Of a DNA stretch of 64,000 bases, positions 1 to 8,266 are shown one piece after another (the stretch's first letter is position 1; every line of letters starts with the position of its first letter). Below the pieces are notes generated by a model that saw only the letters and a list, made by a program, of their open reading frames with translations, was not told the origin of the DNA and searched no databases. The DNA comes from Actinomycetota bacterium (GTDB lineage: Bacteria > Actinomycetota > Actinomycetes > Mycobacteriales > Mycobacteriaceae). Location of the stretch: assembly GCA_018268465.1 (NCBI GenBank), contig JAFDWN010000008.1:1-64000 (forward strand), written 5' to 3'. Both the position numbers and the translations under genes were made by a program.

Positions 1-123
1 TTCGAAATGGACCCCGGCGCCAGCGGCAACTCGGTCGGATCCACCTACCAACAGGCCGGCCTGCGCGGCGACTACGACCCGTTGGCGGGGCTACCCTACG
101 ACCGCCTGCAGGTGCTCGCCTGA
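1..123 (+). CDS. C-terminal fragment of an unidentified protein (cut by window edge)
   Basis: An open frame runs from the first base to a TGA at 121-123, giving 40 residues with no start inside the window. The peptide is rich in Gly, Asp and Tyr and ends in DRLQVLA. I do not recognise it. Its last 28 bases overlap the end of the minus-strand glycosyltransferase gene that stops at 96, so the two genes would converge tail to tail. If real it probably belongs to the same polysaccharide locus. The fragment is short enough that it could be chance open frame. Confidence 0.3.
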   Translation, partial: FEMDPGASGNSVGSTYQQAGLRGDYDPLAGLPYDRLQVLA

Positions 124-1112
124 TCCTCGGCGGCAGCGGCCTCGTCGACCACGGCCAGCAGTGCCTCGACGTGCTTTTCGAAGGTGAACCGCTCCGCCAC
201 GTCCCGGCTGGCCGCGGCGCCCATATCCGCCACGGCATCGGCGTTGCCCGGGTCGAACGTCCACGCGATGGCGTCGGCGTAGGCCTGTGCCGAGGCGGGC
301 ACCACCAGCGCAGTGTCACCCGGGCGCACATGGTCGGCGACGCCGAGGGTGTCGGTGACGATCGTGGGTTTACCGAGCAGCATGGCGTTGAGGTAGGTCT
401 GGTGGCCGGTCGAGCGTCGCAGGCCGTCGACGAGGGGCACCACGACCGTGTGCGCTCCGCGCAGCAGCCGAACGAATTCGCCGTGGGGTACCGCAGCCGC
501 GGTCACGTTGGTGGGTAGGGCGTGACCGTCCAGCAGGTGGGTCGCGATGACGAACCTGCGCTCCGGCAGCAGCCGCGCGGCCTCCAGTAGGGTCGGATAG
601 TCGCGGTGCGAGTTGCCACCGGCGAATACATAGTCACCGCGCGGAGTTGCGGGCGCGGCCAGGTCCTCGGCGGTCAGGGTGGCGAAATACGGTGTGAAGC
701 GGACCTTTCCGGCACCGACCCCCCAGGTCTGGGGAAAGATGTCGATCTCGTCGGTGGACAGCGCCGCATAACGGACGACGGTCCGATCGGCCGCGCGGAC
801 AAGGAACCGTTCGACCCGGCCGCGCAGTCCGCCGTCCGGCTGCCACAGGTCGCCGTACATCACGACCGCCGGACGCCGGGAGGGCGGGCAGAACAACCCA
901 TACAGTGCGGTCGCCACGAAATCGGGCTGGAACCGCCCCGTGGACGAATCGACAAGTACGAGGCGCTGACCACGCAACCCCCGCATCACGCGCGCGAACT
1001 GGCGTACCTCGTCGCCGAGGCGGTGATCGCGAGGCAGCGCGGACACGAGGCGGGCACGCCGCAGCCACCGCGGGTCACGGTAATCCAATGTGGTGGCGAA
1101 CGTCGCGGTCAC
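96..1112 (-). CDS. GT-B fold glycosyltransferase
   Basis: 338 residues starting at a GTG whose last bases overlap the TGA of the upstream membrane-protein gene (GTGA overlap, 1109-1112), which suggests translational coupling. The C-terminal half shows the family 1/4 donor-site layout: GHQTYLNAMLLGKPTIVTD, then a short loop and a helix, followed by ALVVPAS and a terminal helix, typical of nucleotide-sugar binding. No signal peptide or membrane segment is visible, so it probably acts at the cytoplasmic face on a lipid-linked sugar. Donor and acceptor cannot be read from sequence. The open frame extends much further upstream, but that part lies antisense inside the membrane-protein gene and has non-coding composition. 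It is the most downstream minus-strand gene of the wzz-wzy cluster. Confidence 0.85.
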   Translation of the reverse strand: MTATFATTLDYRDPRWLRRARLVSALPRDHRLGDEVRQFARVMRGLRGQRLVLVDSSTGRFQPDFVATALYGLFCPPSRRPAVVMYGDLWQPDGGLRGRVERFLVRAADRTVVRYAALSTDEIDIFPQTWGVGAGKVRFTPYFATLTAEDLAAPATPRGDYVFAGGNSHRDYPTLLEAARLLPERRFVIATHLLDGHALPTNVTAAAVPHGEFVRLLRGAHTVVVPLVDGLRRSTGHQTYLNAMLLGKPTIVTDTLGVADHVRPGDTALVVPASAQAYADAIAWTFDPGNADAVADMGAAASRDVAERFTFEKHVEALLAVVDEAAAAEDQASTCRRS

Positions 1113-2404
1113 CGTCGGCCACCGGGTGTGGCCTCGGTCAGCGACTGCGGCGCCGCGGCTGCACCGACTGGGGCGCTGCGCCTGCCCAATCCGAGCAGGA
1201 CGGCCACTACCGCGGCCGCCACCGCCTGAGTCGCCAGGAACTGGGTCAGCGTGCTGGGGCCCACCGACGAGAACTCGTGGTGCAGCGAGGCGACGGCGAC
1301 CACGACGACCAGGGCCACCGACACCATCCGCGCGAACCGCTCGGGCCAACGCCACTGGGTCTGCGCGAGCAGAGTGGCGACCGCAACGGCGAGAGGCAGG
1401 ATGGCCAGTGCCGCGAGCCGCTGTTCGTTGAACGCAAACCCGGGAAACCGCGGGTCCGTGATGGCGGGCTGCACGGTGATGGCCGCCGCCATCAGCAGGG
1501 CGCCCCATCCGGCAAAACTCACCTTCCGCCAGCCCACGACCACGACCAGGGTCACCAACGCCGTGAGCGGAACCGCCAGCGGTACGACGATCCGCGCGAA
1601 ATGTGCCGCCAGTTCGGCCGCGGTACCCGGCAGTGCACCGAAGAGGTTGAACACGGTGTCGTCCACACCCGTCGGTTCGAACGGCAGCGAAAACCGGGCC
1701 GACCACAAGCGGACCTCGACGAATATCGCCAGGGTCAGTGCGACCGCGAGGATCGCGGTCGGCCAGGCACGCCGGCCCCGCGCCGGTGATCGCCAGCGGG
1801 CATCGAGCAGGACCCACACCGCCACCACCGGCGCCACCGCGATGGCGGTCTGCCGGCCGAGCACGGCGATCACCAGGCCGACCAGCACCGCACGCGAGGA
1901 TCGGTCGCGCAGGCCGATGAGGCAGATGCCGACGCCGAGGACGAACACGAGGTCCTGCAGCGTCTCGGTCTGCAGTTCGTAGGGCCGGAGCACGTACGGG
2001 TTGAGCACGAAAAGCGCTGCCGCAAAGGCGTAATCGCCGACGGCCAGCGTGCGGAAGAGGATGTGGACGGTCGCGAACAACGCCGCGAGGACGGCCGCGA
2101 ACGCCACCGCGTACGCCACTTCGAGCGAGAGGCCGGTGGCCCAATGCAGCAGTCCCACTGCGTAATGGGTGGCGAATCGCGCGGTGTACGCGGAGCCGAT
2201 GGGCTGAGCGGGCAACCCCGGTGCGGCCGCGGCGATCCGGTGGTAGTCGATCGCGTCGTCGGTGGGGTCCTGGGAGAAGCCCGCATTGGTGCCGAGCAAG
2301 ACGACGTAGAGGGCGAGCAGGATCCAGATTCTCGGGTCACGCGCCGTACGGCGCAGGCCGGCGCGGAACCCGCCCGGGGCGTCAACAGTCACCACATCCG
2401 CCAC
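1109..2404 (-). CDS. Polytopic membrane protein, GT-C-like, of polysaccharide locus
   Basis: 431 residues with many hydrophobic segments. The first is ILLALYVVLLG near residue 30, and about ten follow, with short Arg-rich loops. An early acidic loop (DPTDDAIDYHR) after the first segment resembles the first periplasmic loop of GT-C glycosyltransferases and related mycobacterial membrane proteins, where acidic residues act in catalysis. It could be a polyprenyl-phosphate-sugar-dependent transferase or a second polymerase-like protein. The start is a GTG at 2402-2404; another GTG lies three codons downstream. It is coupled by a GTGA overlap to the glycosyltransferase that follows and lies 135 bases after the polymerase gene, a gap that holds a 43-codon ORF. 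Function is inferred from topology and context only. Confidence 0.8.
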   Translation of the reverse strand: MADVVTVDAPGGFRAGLRRTARDPRIWILLALYVVLLGTNAGFSQDPTDDAIDYHRIAAAAPGLPAQPIGSAYTARFATHYAVGLLHWATGLSLEVAYAVAFAAVLAALFATVHILFRTLAVGDYAFAAALFVLNPYVLRPYELQTETLQDLVFVLGVGICLIGLRDRSSRAVLVGLVIAVLGRQTAIAVAPVVAVWVLLDARWRSPARGRRAWPTAILAVALTLAIFVEVRLWSARFSLPFEPTGVDDTVFNLFGALPGTAAELAAHFARIVVPLAVPLTALVTLVVVVGWRKVSFAGWGALLMAAAITVQPAITDPRFPGFAFNEQRLAALAILPLAVAVATLLAQTQWRWPERFARMVSVALVVVVAVASLHHEFSSVGPSTLTQFLATQAVAAAVVAVLLGLGRRSAPVGAAAAPQSLTEATPGGRR

Positions 2405-2411
2405 CCTCGTA

Positions 2412-2543
2412 TTAGTCCATGCGCCAGCGGATGATCCAGCTAACCCGAGTCGGGACGATATCGTAGGTTGCGTCCCAGGACAACCGGTCGATAAGGATGC
2501 CGAAGACCGCCGTAGGGCAAGGAATTCGCACTGTGCTGGTCAT
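2412..2543 (-). CDS. Possible 43-residue protein coupled to the polymerase gene
   Basis: An ATG at 2541-2543 overlaps the TGA of the upstream polymerase gene in an ATGA arrangement and is immediately preceded by GGAGG on the minus strand. The frame runs 43 codons to TAA and fills nearly all of the gap before the next gene at 2404. The product has four Trp, one Cys and a mixed charged C-terminus (WIIRWRMD). There is no recognisable family and no clear membrane segment. Its position in a string of overlapping genes favours translation, but the length is too small for composition to decide. Confidence 0.35.
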   Translation of the reverse strand: MTSTVRIPCPTAVFGILIDRLSWDATYDIVPTRVSWIIRWRMD

Positions 2544-4606
2544 CCTCCGCCGGGTTCCCGGAATTTGCCGAAGCCCCGCCGGTGCCGCGGCATGCGGATC
2601 GACCGCCGGAGCACCAGCACCGTCAGTGTCGCGGTTAGCAGCCCGACAGCCAGGGCCCCCAGCGTCCACACCGTCGAGCGGTGCTGCCCGGAGGTCAGTT
2701 GCGGCCCTTCCACGGCGACAATCCGATACCAGTCGTCGACGCCGAGCCGGTGCAGGTTGGTGCGGCCCTGCGTGATCGCGGTCTGCAACTGAGCGCGGGC
2801 GGTCTCGGGATCCGGGTCGGTCACCCTGATCCGCACCACACCGCGCACGGTGTCGGCGACCGCCGACACCGACGCGTCGCCACCCGCGATCATCGCGGCG
2901 TAGGTCGGCAGCACGACCGGCCTGTTCCGGATATCCAAGGCATATGCGTAGTAGTCGCGCATCTGGGCCGTCGGCAGGATCGTGACGCGCTGGCTGGCTG
3001 TCGTCGCGGAGGTCACCGGCGCCACCGCCAGTACGGCAGCCGCGGCCGCCACCCCGCACAGACCGGCGAGTAAGCCTTCGCGGATCCGCGAAGGCCGGGT
3101 CTGGATACCCCACCCGATCTCAGGCCCCGCCGCCGCGCCCAGCGCCCCGGCCAGGGCCAGCACGATCGCAAACGCCCTGAAGTAGGCGAGGTGCAGGAAC
3201 ACGCTGGCGACCGACCAGCCGATGATGGCGGCAAGCACCGCCGCGGCCAGCGTCCGCTCCGACAGGGCGGTCACCGGCGACGTGCGGGCCAACCGGATCG
3301 CGACGATGACGGCGAACCCGCCGATGAAGATCGCCCACCCGATGAGGCCGACGACCCCGCCTTCGGCAGCCGTCTGAGCGTAGAGATTGTGCGCCGCATC
3401 GGTGGGCCCGAGAACCGCGGTGTCGACGAAGCCGGAGTAGTTCGCCACCGACGGCGGATACAGTCCCGGCCCGAAGCCGAACGCCGGCCGGTCGCGGAAC
3501 ATCGCCCACGCGACCTCCTGGGCGGCCAGCCGGCCGAGCACCGACGGGTCGACGACGTAGCTCGATCCCGCCTGCGACACATCGTCGACCAGGGCGACCA
3601 GCCGGTTGCCCAGTCCGGGCAGCAGCAACACCAACCCGACGACGGGCAGACTCATCAGGCCGCGGCGGCGGGCGGCCGGGCCGCTGGCGAGCACCCAGAC
3701 CAGGATGGCCACCGCGGCGGCGATGATCGTTCCCCGAGACTGCGTGAGATAGACACCGATCAGCACCGCGAGCAGCGCCGCCGACCAGCCCAGCACCGCG
3801 CCGCGCCGTCCCGACCGCACCGCCCGCACGATGAGCGCACCGGCCAACGGGACACCCAGGACCAAATGCCGACCCCAGAAGTTGGAGTCGGGCAGCGGCC
3901 CGCCGAACCGCAGCGTCGTGACGAGCTCACCCGAGGCCGCCGTGGCGGTGGCGAATCCGCCGAATGTGGCCGTTCCCGCGAACGCCACCTGGTTGATGAG
4001 CGTCAGGACGGACAACACCGCCAGCGGCACGACAATAGCCGCGACGACCACCCACGGCCGCCCGCTCAGCTGGATCAGCAGCAGCAGGACCACCAGGAAC
4101 GCGCAGTCTCCGATCGAGCCTTTGAGGCTGGCCACCGACGCGCCCTCATCCTGACTGCCCAGCATCGCGAGGAACTGGGTGACCAGATAAGCGGCGACGA
4201 AACCAAGACACACCACGGTGCCCCGGTTCAACCGGTTGCGCATCGTCTCGTCGCGCAGCGCGACCGCCACGGCCACAATGCCGAGCGCCAGCGACGCGTG
4301 AAAGACCGGCACCGAACTGTGTTCGGCCACCACTCCGGCGAGGTTGGTCACTTCGATGACGGCCATCACGGCGGCCGCCACCGCCGGTCTGCGGATCGCG
4401 AACCATGCGCCGACGGCCGCGGCGGGCAGACCCACCACGAGCAGTGTCGGCATGGCACCGAACACCACCGAACCCGCGATGAGGATCCCCAGACCCATCG
4501 CGGCGACGGGCACGAGCCGAACGAACGTCGCCCGACGCCGGTACGCCCCCGCGGGGATGACCGCGGGCGCCGCGTCGGCGGCTACCGGCGGTGCCGCCGA
4601 CGTCAT
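2540..4606 (-). CDS. Wzy-type O-antigen polymerase/ligase fused to a Wzz-like C-terminal domain
   Basis: 688 residues. Roughly residues 30-510 are polytopic, with a dozen hydrophobic segments and a large extracytoplasmic loop (about 350-420) containing GFGPGLYPPSVANY and DAAHNLYAQTAAEGG. The H-N-x-Y/F pattern before the last segments is typical of the O-antigen ligase/polymerase (Wzy_C) family. Residues about 540-650 form a soluble domain ending in a final membrane helix (VWTLGALAVGLLTATLTVLV). This resembles the neighbouring Wzz-like protein: a hydrophobic strand start, a helix ending in an Ala-rich turn, xxVxIRVTDPDPETARAQ, then a strand and the closing TM. The likely role is polymerising lipid-linked repeat units at the outer face of the membrane. 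The ATG start overlaps the stop of the wzz-like gene (4603-4606). Confidence 0.85.
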   Translation of the reverse strand: MTSAAPPVAADAAPAVIPAGAYRRRATFVRLVPVAAMGLGILIAGSVVFGAMPTLLVVGLPAAAVGAWFAIRRPAVAAAVMAVIEVTNLAGVVAEHSSVPVFHASLALGIVAVAVALRDETMRNRLNRGTVVCLGFVAAYLVTQFLAMLGSQDEGASVASLKGSIGDCAFLVVLLLLIQLSGRPWVVVAAIVVPLAVLSVLTLINQVAFAGTATFGGFATATAASGELVTTLRFGGPLPDSNFWGRHLVLGVPLAGALIVRAVRSGRRGAVLGWSAALLAVLIGVYLTQSRGTIIAAAVAILVWVLASGPAARRRGLMSLPVVGLVLLLPGLGNRLVALVDDVSQAGSSYVVDPSVLGRLAAQEVAWAMFRDRPAFGFGPGLYPPSVANYSGFVDTAVLGPTDAAHNLYAQTAAEGGVVGLIGWAIFIGGFAVIVAIRLARTSPVTALSERTLAAAVLAAIIGWSVASVFLHLAYFRAFAIVLALAGALGAAAGPEIGWGIQTRPSRIREGLLAGLCGVAAAAAVLAVAPVTSATTASQRVTILPTAQMRDYYAYALDIRNRPVVLPTYAAMIAGGDASVSAVADTVRGVVRIRVTDPDPETARAQLQTAITQGRTNLHRLGVDDWYRIVAVEGPQLTSGQHRSTVWTLGALAVGLLTATLTVLVLRRSIRMPRHRRGFGKFREPGGG

Positions 4607-5307
4607 CGGGACGGCGTTGAGACTGCCGAGTTCTCGGGTTCCCCAAGCGTCACCGGTCTGCCGTTGGTCGCGGCGACCGAGGTCGGGGTGTGCCTGCGGC
4701 CGGGGGCGGCGGCCGCCTGCCGGTTCAGGTTCTTCTGCACGGACCGGCTCACCAGTAGACCCAGCCCACCACCGACGAGCAGGCCCGCGATGGCCAAGGC
4801 ACCGACAACCTGGATCTTGGCGGGGCCGGTCGTCTTGGCGCTGCCACCGGGCGCCGACACCACTTCGAGGCGGAAGGGGCCCGCGGCGGTGGCTGCCGGG
4901 ATCACCGCGTCGGCCAGCACCTTGTCCAGCGCAGCCTCGGCGGCCTGCGCGGTGTCCGCGCGCATCATGACGTCGATCAGGGTGGTGTCGGCGATCGCGC
5001 CCGCCTGCAGGCTCAGCTGCGACTCCGGAACCCCCGCGGCCGCCGCCGCGTCACCGAGCCACTTGCCGTCGGCAAGCATGATCGCGGCCGACCGGGTCGC
5101 CTGGCCCCTGCTGAGCACCTCCCAGAATCCGGGCGCCTGGGTCACCGGTACCTGTTGGGAGGGCAGCATCGCCAACGTCGCCTCCGCGGTGTAGCGCTGC
5201 GGTTCCCGCCCGGCGAGTGCGGTGCCGGCAAGCCCACCCGCCACCAGTCCGATGGCCGCCAGCGCCGTCGCGATCAGCCACGTTCGGGCCAGCAACGTTC
5301 TGTTCAC
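4603..5307 (-). CDS. Wzz-like polysaccharide chain-length/co-polymerase protein
   Basis: 234 residues with one TM near each end (about 9-30 and 162-185) and a roughly 130-residue outer domain between them. This is the layout of Wzz/PCP co-polymerases. The outer domain begins with RYTAEATLAML, a usual start for this family, and includes the LIDVMMRADTAQAAEAAL strand-helix unit. A cytoplasmic tail of about 50 residues follows; it is Pro/Ala/Ser-rich and has no tyrosine cluster or Walker motif, so no BY-kinase is built in. The start is GTG at 5305-5307. It is translationally coupled to the polymerase gene. It is the first minus-strand gene of this operon, so the 323-base gap beside it should hold the promoter. 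Confidence 0.85.
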   Translation of the reverse strand: MNRTLLARTWLIATALAAIGLVAGGLAGTALAGREPQRYTAEATLAMLPSQQVPVTQAPGFWEVLSRGQATRSAAIMLADGKWLGDAAAAAGVPESQLSLQAGAIADTTLIDVMMRADTAQAAEAALDKVLADAVIPAATAAGPFRLEVVSAPGGSAKTTGPAKIQVVGALAIAGLLVGGGLGLLVSRSVQKNLNRQAAAAPGRRHTPTSVAATNGRPVTLGEPENSAVSTPSR

Positions 5308-5630
5308 AGGGACATCCCTTCCGGAGTCTGGCGGCCCCCCGGGCCCCGGTACCGACTCTCAGCTATCTTGACGGCGTCTGCCAGCAATCCCGAGACGGGC
5401 CAGACCCCAGTGTGCCAGATGGCCGCCACCGAGGCGTCGCACCTGTGTAAACGGACCATCGCTGACGAACGGCGGCGTGAGGCGCCTGCGTGGGCCGGTC
5501 TCGGTTGCACAGTTACACTGTAGTGCATAGCTAACTTCCCTCGGACCTGGATCAAGGCCGGGAACAGGCCGGTTCGAGACCCGAACGGAAATCGACGGGG
5601 ACGGGCGGCGCCGTACGGAATGGAGGACGT
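5308..5630. other. Divergent intergenic region between wzz-like gene and glycosyltransferase
   Basis: A 323-base gap between two divergently read polysaccharide genes. It contains a GC-poorer patch around 5495-5535 with a strong dyad (5506-5527) and, at its right end, a GGAGGAC ribosome-binding site for the GTG at 5631. A minus-strand frame at 5304-5555 touches the wzz start but lacks coding features. I see no RNA gene. Confidence 0.6.
5506..5527. promoter_or_regulatory. Nested dyad, candidate operator
   Basis: TGCAC (5506-5510) is mirrored by GTGCA (5523-5527). Inside it lies a second exact inverted repeat, ACAGT-TAC-ACTGT (5509-5521). The site sits between the two divergent polysaccharide genes, where one regulator could control both. 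The protein that would bind it is not identifiable from the window. Confidence 0.4.
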
Positions 5631-6890
5631 GTGCCGAAATCGGCCGCCGTGGTCAGCGCCGTGGATCCCTACCCGACCGATGCGGGGAAGAAAGTCGTGC
5701 TAGCCGGGTTCAACGCCTACCTCACCGATCGGCTGGGCCCGGTCGACGTCCACTATCTGATGGTCGGAGGCCATCAGCGTGCGGACTTTCCCGCGCGACT
5801 GCATCCCCTGCCGGCGCCGCATCCGGTCCGCGCTGTCGGCAACGTCCTGACCAGAACCCTCACCGGCCGGGCCAGCCTGCAGGAGTCGCTGCTGCGCAGC
5901 GCTGACGTCGCCGCGGCGATCCAGCGGACATTGGAGCGGATCGGCCCTGATCTGGAGATCTACGACACGGTCCGGATGGCGCAGTACGCCGGGGAGGGTC
6001 ACGGCGGCCGGCAGGTGTGCTACCTGGACGACCTGTTCTCCGAGCGGTACCGGTCGATGGTGCAGGCGGCCGACAGGTACCCGGGCGTCGACATCCAGCC
6101 GTTGGGAAACTTCGCCGCCCACGTCCCCCGCCCGCTACGTCCGCTGGCCGGCAACCCCCGCAGCCAGCGAGCCCTGCTGCAGTTCGAACGGCGCCTGGTG
6201 CATCGCAGCGAGTGTCGGACGGTCGAGCGGTTCGCGAGCACCCTGTTGGTCAACGAGACCGAGGCGCAGCTGCTCCGCAACCGAACGGGCGCCGGGGCAG
6301 CTGCGGTGCGGTCGATTCCGCCGCTGATCTCCCAGCCCCCGGTCCGGCGCGCATACACCGGCGCTCCGGTGTTCGCCTTCCTCGGCCTGCTGTCGTTGCC
6401 GCACAACGACGACGGCCTGCGCGCCTTCCTGGGCGATGTCTGGCCACGGGTGCTGGCGGCGCAGCCCGATGCGCGGTTGCGGGTGATCGGCAAGGACGTT
6501 CGGCCCGGCCTGGCCGAGGCCGTCGCGCGGCACGGCGACAGCGTCACGTTGGAAGGCTTCGTCCCCGATCTCGGCGACATTCTCAGCGGCGTGGCCGCGA
6601 TGGTCAATCCCCTGCGTTTCGGGTCGGGGGTCAAGCTCAAGATCATCGAATCGCTCGGCCGTGGTGTGCCGATCGTCTCGACGACCGTCGGCAGCGACGG
6701 CGTCGCCAGCAGCGCCGACCAGGGTGTGCTGGTCTCCGACGACCACGCCGAGATCGCCGAACTGCTGCTCGGGACGACGAATGTCGCTCGCAACGAGCAA
6801 CTCTCGGATGCGGCGCGGGAGCATTTCGCGGCGCGCTATTCGCGCGGTGCCGTATTCCGTTGCTACGACGAGGCATTCGGCTTGAGCTGA
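5631..6890 (+). CDS. GT4-type glycosyltransferase
   Basis: 419 residues from a GTG with GGAGGAC five bases upstream. The N-terminus (AVDPYPTDAGKKVVLAGF) matches the acceptor-domain start of glycosyltransferases, where a Gly/Lys-rich loop follows the first strand. The C-terminal domain has FLGLL near residue 245, then VIGKD, and near residues 325-350 the donor-binding stretch FGSGVKLKIIESLGRGVPIV with the conserved Glu of GT4 enzymes. It is soluble, with no signal peptide. It is transcribed away from the wzz-wzy operon and converges on the PH-domain gene four bases downstream. It probably adds a sugar to the repeat unit; specificity is unknown. Confidence 0.85.
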   Translation: MPKSAAVVSAVDPYPTDAGKKVVLAGFNAYLTDRLGPVDVHYLMVGGHQRADFPARLHPLPAPHPVRAVGNVLTRTLTGRASLQESLLRSADVAAAIQRTLERIGPDLEIYDTVRMAQYAGEGHGGRQVCYLDDLFSERYRSMVQAADRYPGVDIQPLGNFAAHVPRPLRPLAGNPRSQRALLQFERRLVHRSECRTVERFASTLLVNETEAQLLRNRTGAGAAAVRSIPPLISQPPVRRAYTGAPVFAFLGLLSLPHNDDGLRAFLGDVWPRVLAAQPDARLRVIGKDVRPGLAEAVARHGDSVTLEGFVPDLGDILSGVAAMVNPLRFGSGVKLKIIESLGRGVPIVSTTVGSDGVASSADQGVLVSDDHAEIAELLLGTTNVARNEQLSDAAREHFAARYSRGAVFRCYDEAFGLS

Positions 6891-6894
6891 GCGC

Positions 6895-7413
6895 TCAGCT
6901 CGGCGCTTCCTCACGGCCCACGGTGTCGAAGACCTCGTGGTATAGCAGGGCGTGCACCTGGCCGACGCGGGGAATGTCGTAGAACTCCAACGGATCCTGC
7001 GATGCGGACTCGATGATCAACGTGCCGCTACGCAGCATGCGGTCGAGCAGTCCGTGACGGAACTCCACACTGTTGATGCGGGCGAGCGGGATGTCGATGC
7101 CGCTCTTGGTCAACACACCGTGCCGGAACATCACCCTGCGGTCGGTGATGACGAAGTGTGTGGTGAGCCAGTTGACCCACGGCCACAGCGTCAACCAGCC
7201 GACGACGATGAGCCAGATGGCCAGAATCACCAAGGAGACGACGGTCTTGGCGTTGCCCGCCCAGTCGGTGGTGTTGACCAGGGCCGCGGCGAACGCCGCC
7301 AGCGCAGTGGCGACAAGCAGCACCAGGACGGGCCCGAGCAGGCGTCGCCAGTGCGGATGGCGGTGCAGCACGACGTGCTCGTCCCCGGCCAGCACGTTCC
7401 CCGGGAAACCCAC
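6895..7413 (-). CDS. PH-domain membrane protein (Rv3278c family)
   Basis: 172 residues. Two adjacent hydrophobic segments (about 25-47 and 60-80) are followed by a bacterial PH (bPH2/YdbT-like) domain starting at FVITDRRVMFRHGVLTKSG, with the strands DIPLARINSVEF and TLIIESA. This matches the conserved mycobacterial protein found next to birA. The GTG start (7411-7413) lies nine bases after the birA stop, so it is probably co-transcribed with birA and the priming sugar transferase. The molecular role is not known; the family is thought to bind membrane or protein partners. Confidence 0.88.
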   Translation of the reverse strand: MGFPGNVLAGDEHVVLHRHPHWRRLLGPVLVLLVATALAAFAAALVNTTDWAGNAKTVVSLVILAIWLIVVGWLTLWPWVNWLTTHFVITDRRVMFRHGVLTKSGIDIPLARINSVEFRHGLLDRMLRSGTLIIESASQDPLEFYDIPRVGQVHALLYHEVFDTVGREEAPS

Positions 7414-7422
7414 GGTGGCACT

Positions 7423-8253
7423 CTACCCAGCGCCGGAGTCGGCGACCGGCCGCAGATGGGTGATGTCGCCGGCGGATACGGTGACGGATTCTCCGCCGGC
7501 GTCGATGCGCAGTCTGCCCAGCCGGTCGATGTCCGCGGCGACGCCGACGATCTCACGTCCCCCCGGCAGGCTGGCGCGCACCGCGGCACCCAGCGTGACG
7601 CTGCGGGCCCGGTAGGCGTCGATGAGATCGGCCCCGGCACCGCCGGCCGCCTGCCACGCGTCGACCCGGCGTTTCAGTTCACAAAGGATGCTGCCGGCCA
7701 GCGCATGTCGGTCGGTGACCGGCGATTCGAGCATCAGCAGCGACACGGCCGCCGGATCGGGCACTTCGGCGGGCGTCATGGTGACGTTCAGCCCGAGGCC
7801 CACCACGATCACCGGCGCGGGGGCGGCCACCTCGGCCAGAATTCCCGCCAGCTTGCCCGATCCGACGAGGACGTCGTTGGGCCATTTCAGACCGGCGTCG
7901 ATCCCGCAGACCCCCCTGATCGCGTCGACCACCGCCACACCCGTGAGCAGAGGCAGCCAGCCCCAGCCGTCCGGGGGGACCGGACCCGCCGCGATGCCGA
8001 CCGACATGGCGATCTGGGAGCACCGGGGGGCCGACCAGGTCCGTCCGTGCCGACCGCGCCCGGCGCGCTGGTATTCGGCGAGCAGCACCGCGCCGGAGAT
8101 GTCGTCGCCGGCGGCGGACCTGCTCAGCAGGTCGGCGTTGGTCGACCCCGTCTCGTCGACGACGTCCAGTGTGCGCCAGGGACCGTCCACACCGGCCAGT
8201 TCGGCACGTAACGCGCCGACATCGAGGGGGATTCGAATTGGATCGGTGGTCAC
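7423..8253 (-). CDS. birA: Biotin-[acetyl-CoA-carboxylase] ligase BirA
   Basis: 276 residues from GTG at 8251-8253 (VTTDPIR). The frame is open further upstream, but that part overlaps the end of the sugar transferase gene and has no family resemblance. The class I ligase core is intact: DETGSTNADLL, the biotinyl-AMP loop GRGRHGRTW, LKWPNDVLV and the GLGLNV strand, then a small C-terminal SH3-like domain. There is no N-terminal helix-turn-helix, as in other mycobacterial BirA, so it should not be a repressor. It attaches biotin to the Lys of AccA3 encoded in the same neighbourhood. It begins 13 bases after the sugar transferase gene on the same strand. Confidence 0.95.
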   Translation of the reverse strand: MTTDPIRIPLDVGALRAELAGVDGPWRTLDVVDETGSTNADLLSRSAAGDDISGAVLLAEYQRAGRGRHGRTWSAPRCSQIAMSVGIAAGPVPPDGWGWLPLLTGVAVVDAIRGVCGIDAGLKWPNDVLVGSGKLAGILAEVAAPAPVIVVGLGLNVTMTPAEVPDPAAVSLLMLESPVTDRHALAGSILCELKRRVDAWQAAGGAGADLIDAYRARSVTLGAAVRASLPGGREIVGVAADIDRLGRLRIDAGGESVTVSAGDITHLRPVADSGAG

Positions 8254-8266
8254 GCGACGAGCGTAC

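Noticed and set aside
1113-2144. N-terminal 344 codons of a long minus-strand frame ending at 96
   Set aside because: Antisense/out-of-frame copy of the GT-C-like membrane protein gene, Arg/Gly/Pro-rich with no domain; only the part from GTG 1112 is a glycosyltransferase.
5304-5555. 83-codon minus-strand frame touching the wzz-like start
   Set aside because: No ribosome-binding site, no coding bias, covers the dyad and promoter patch; more likely untranslated leader.
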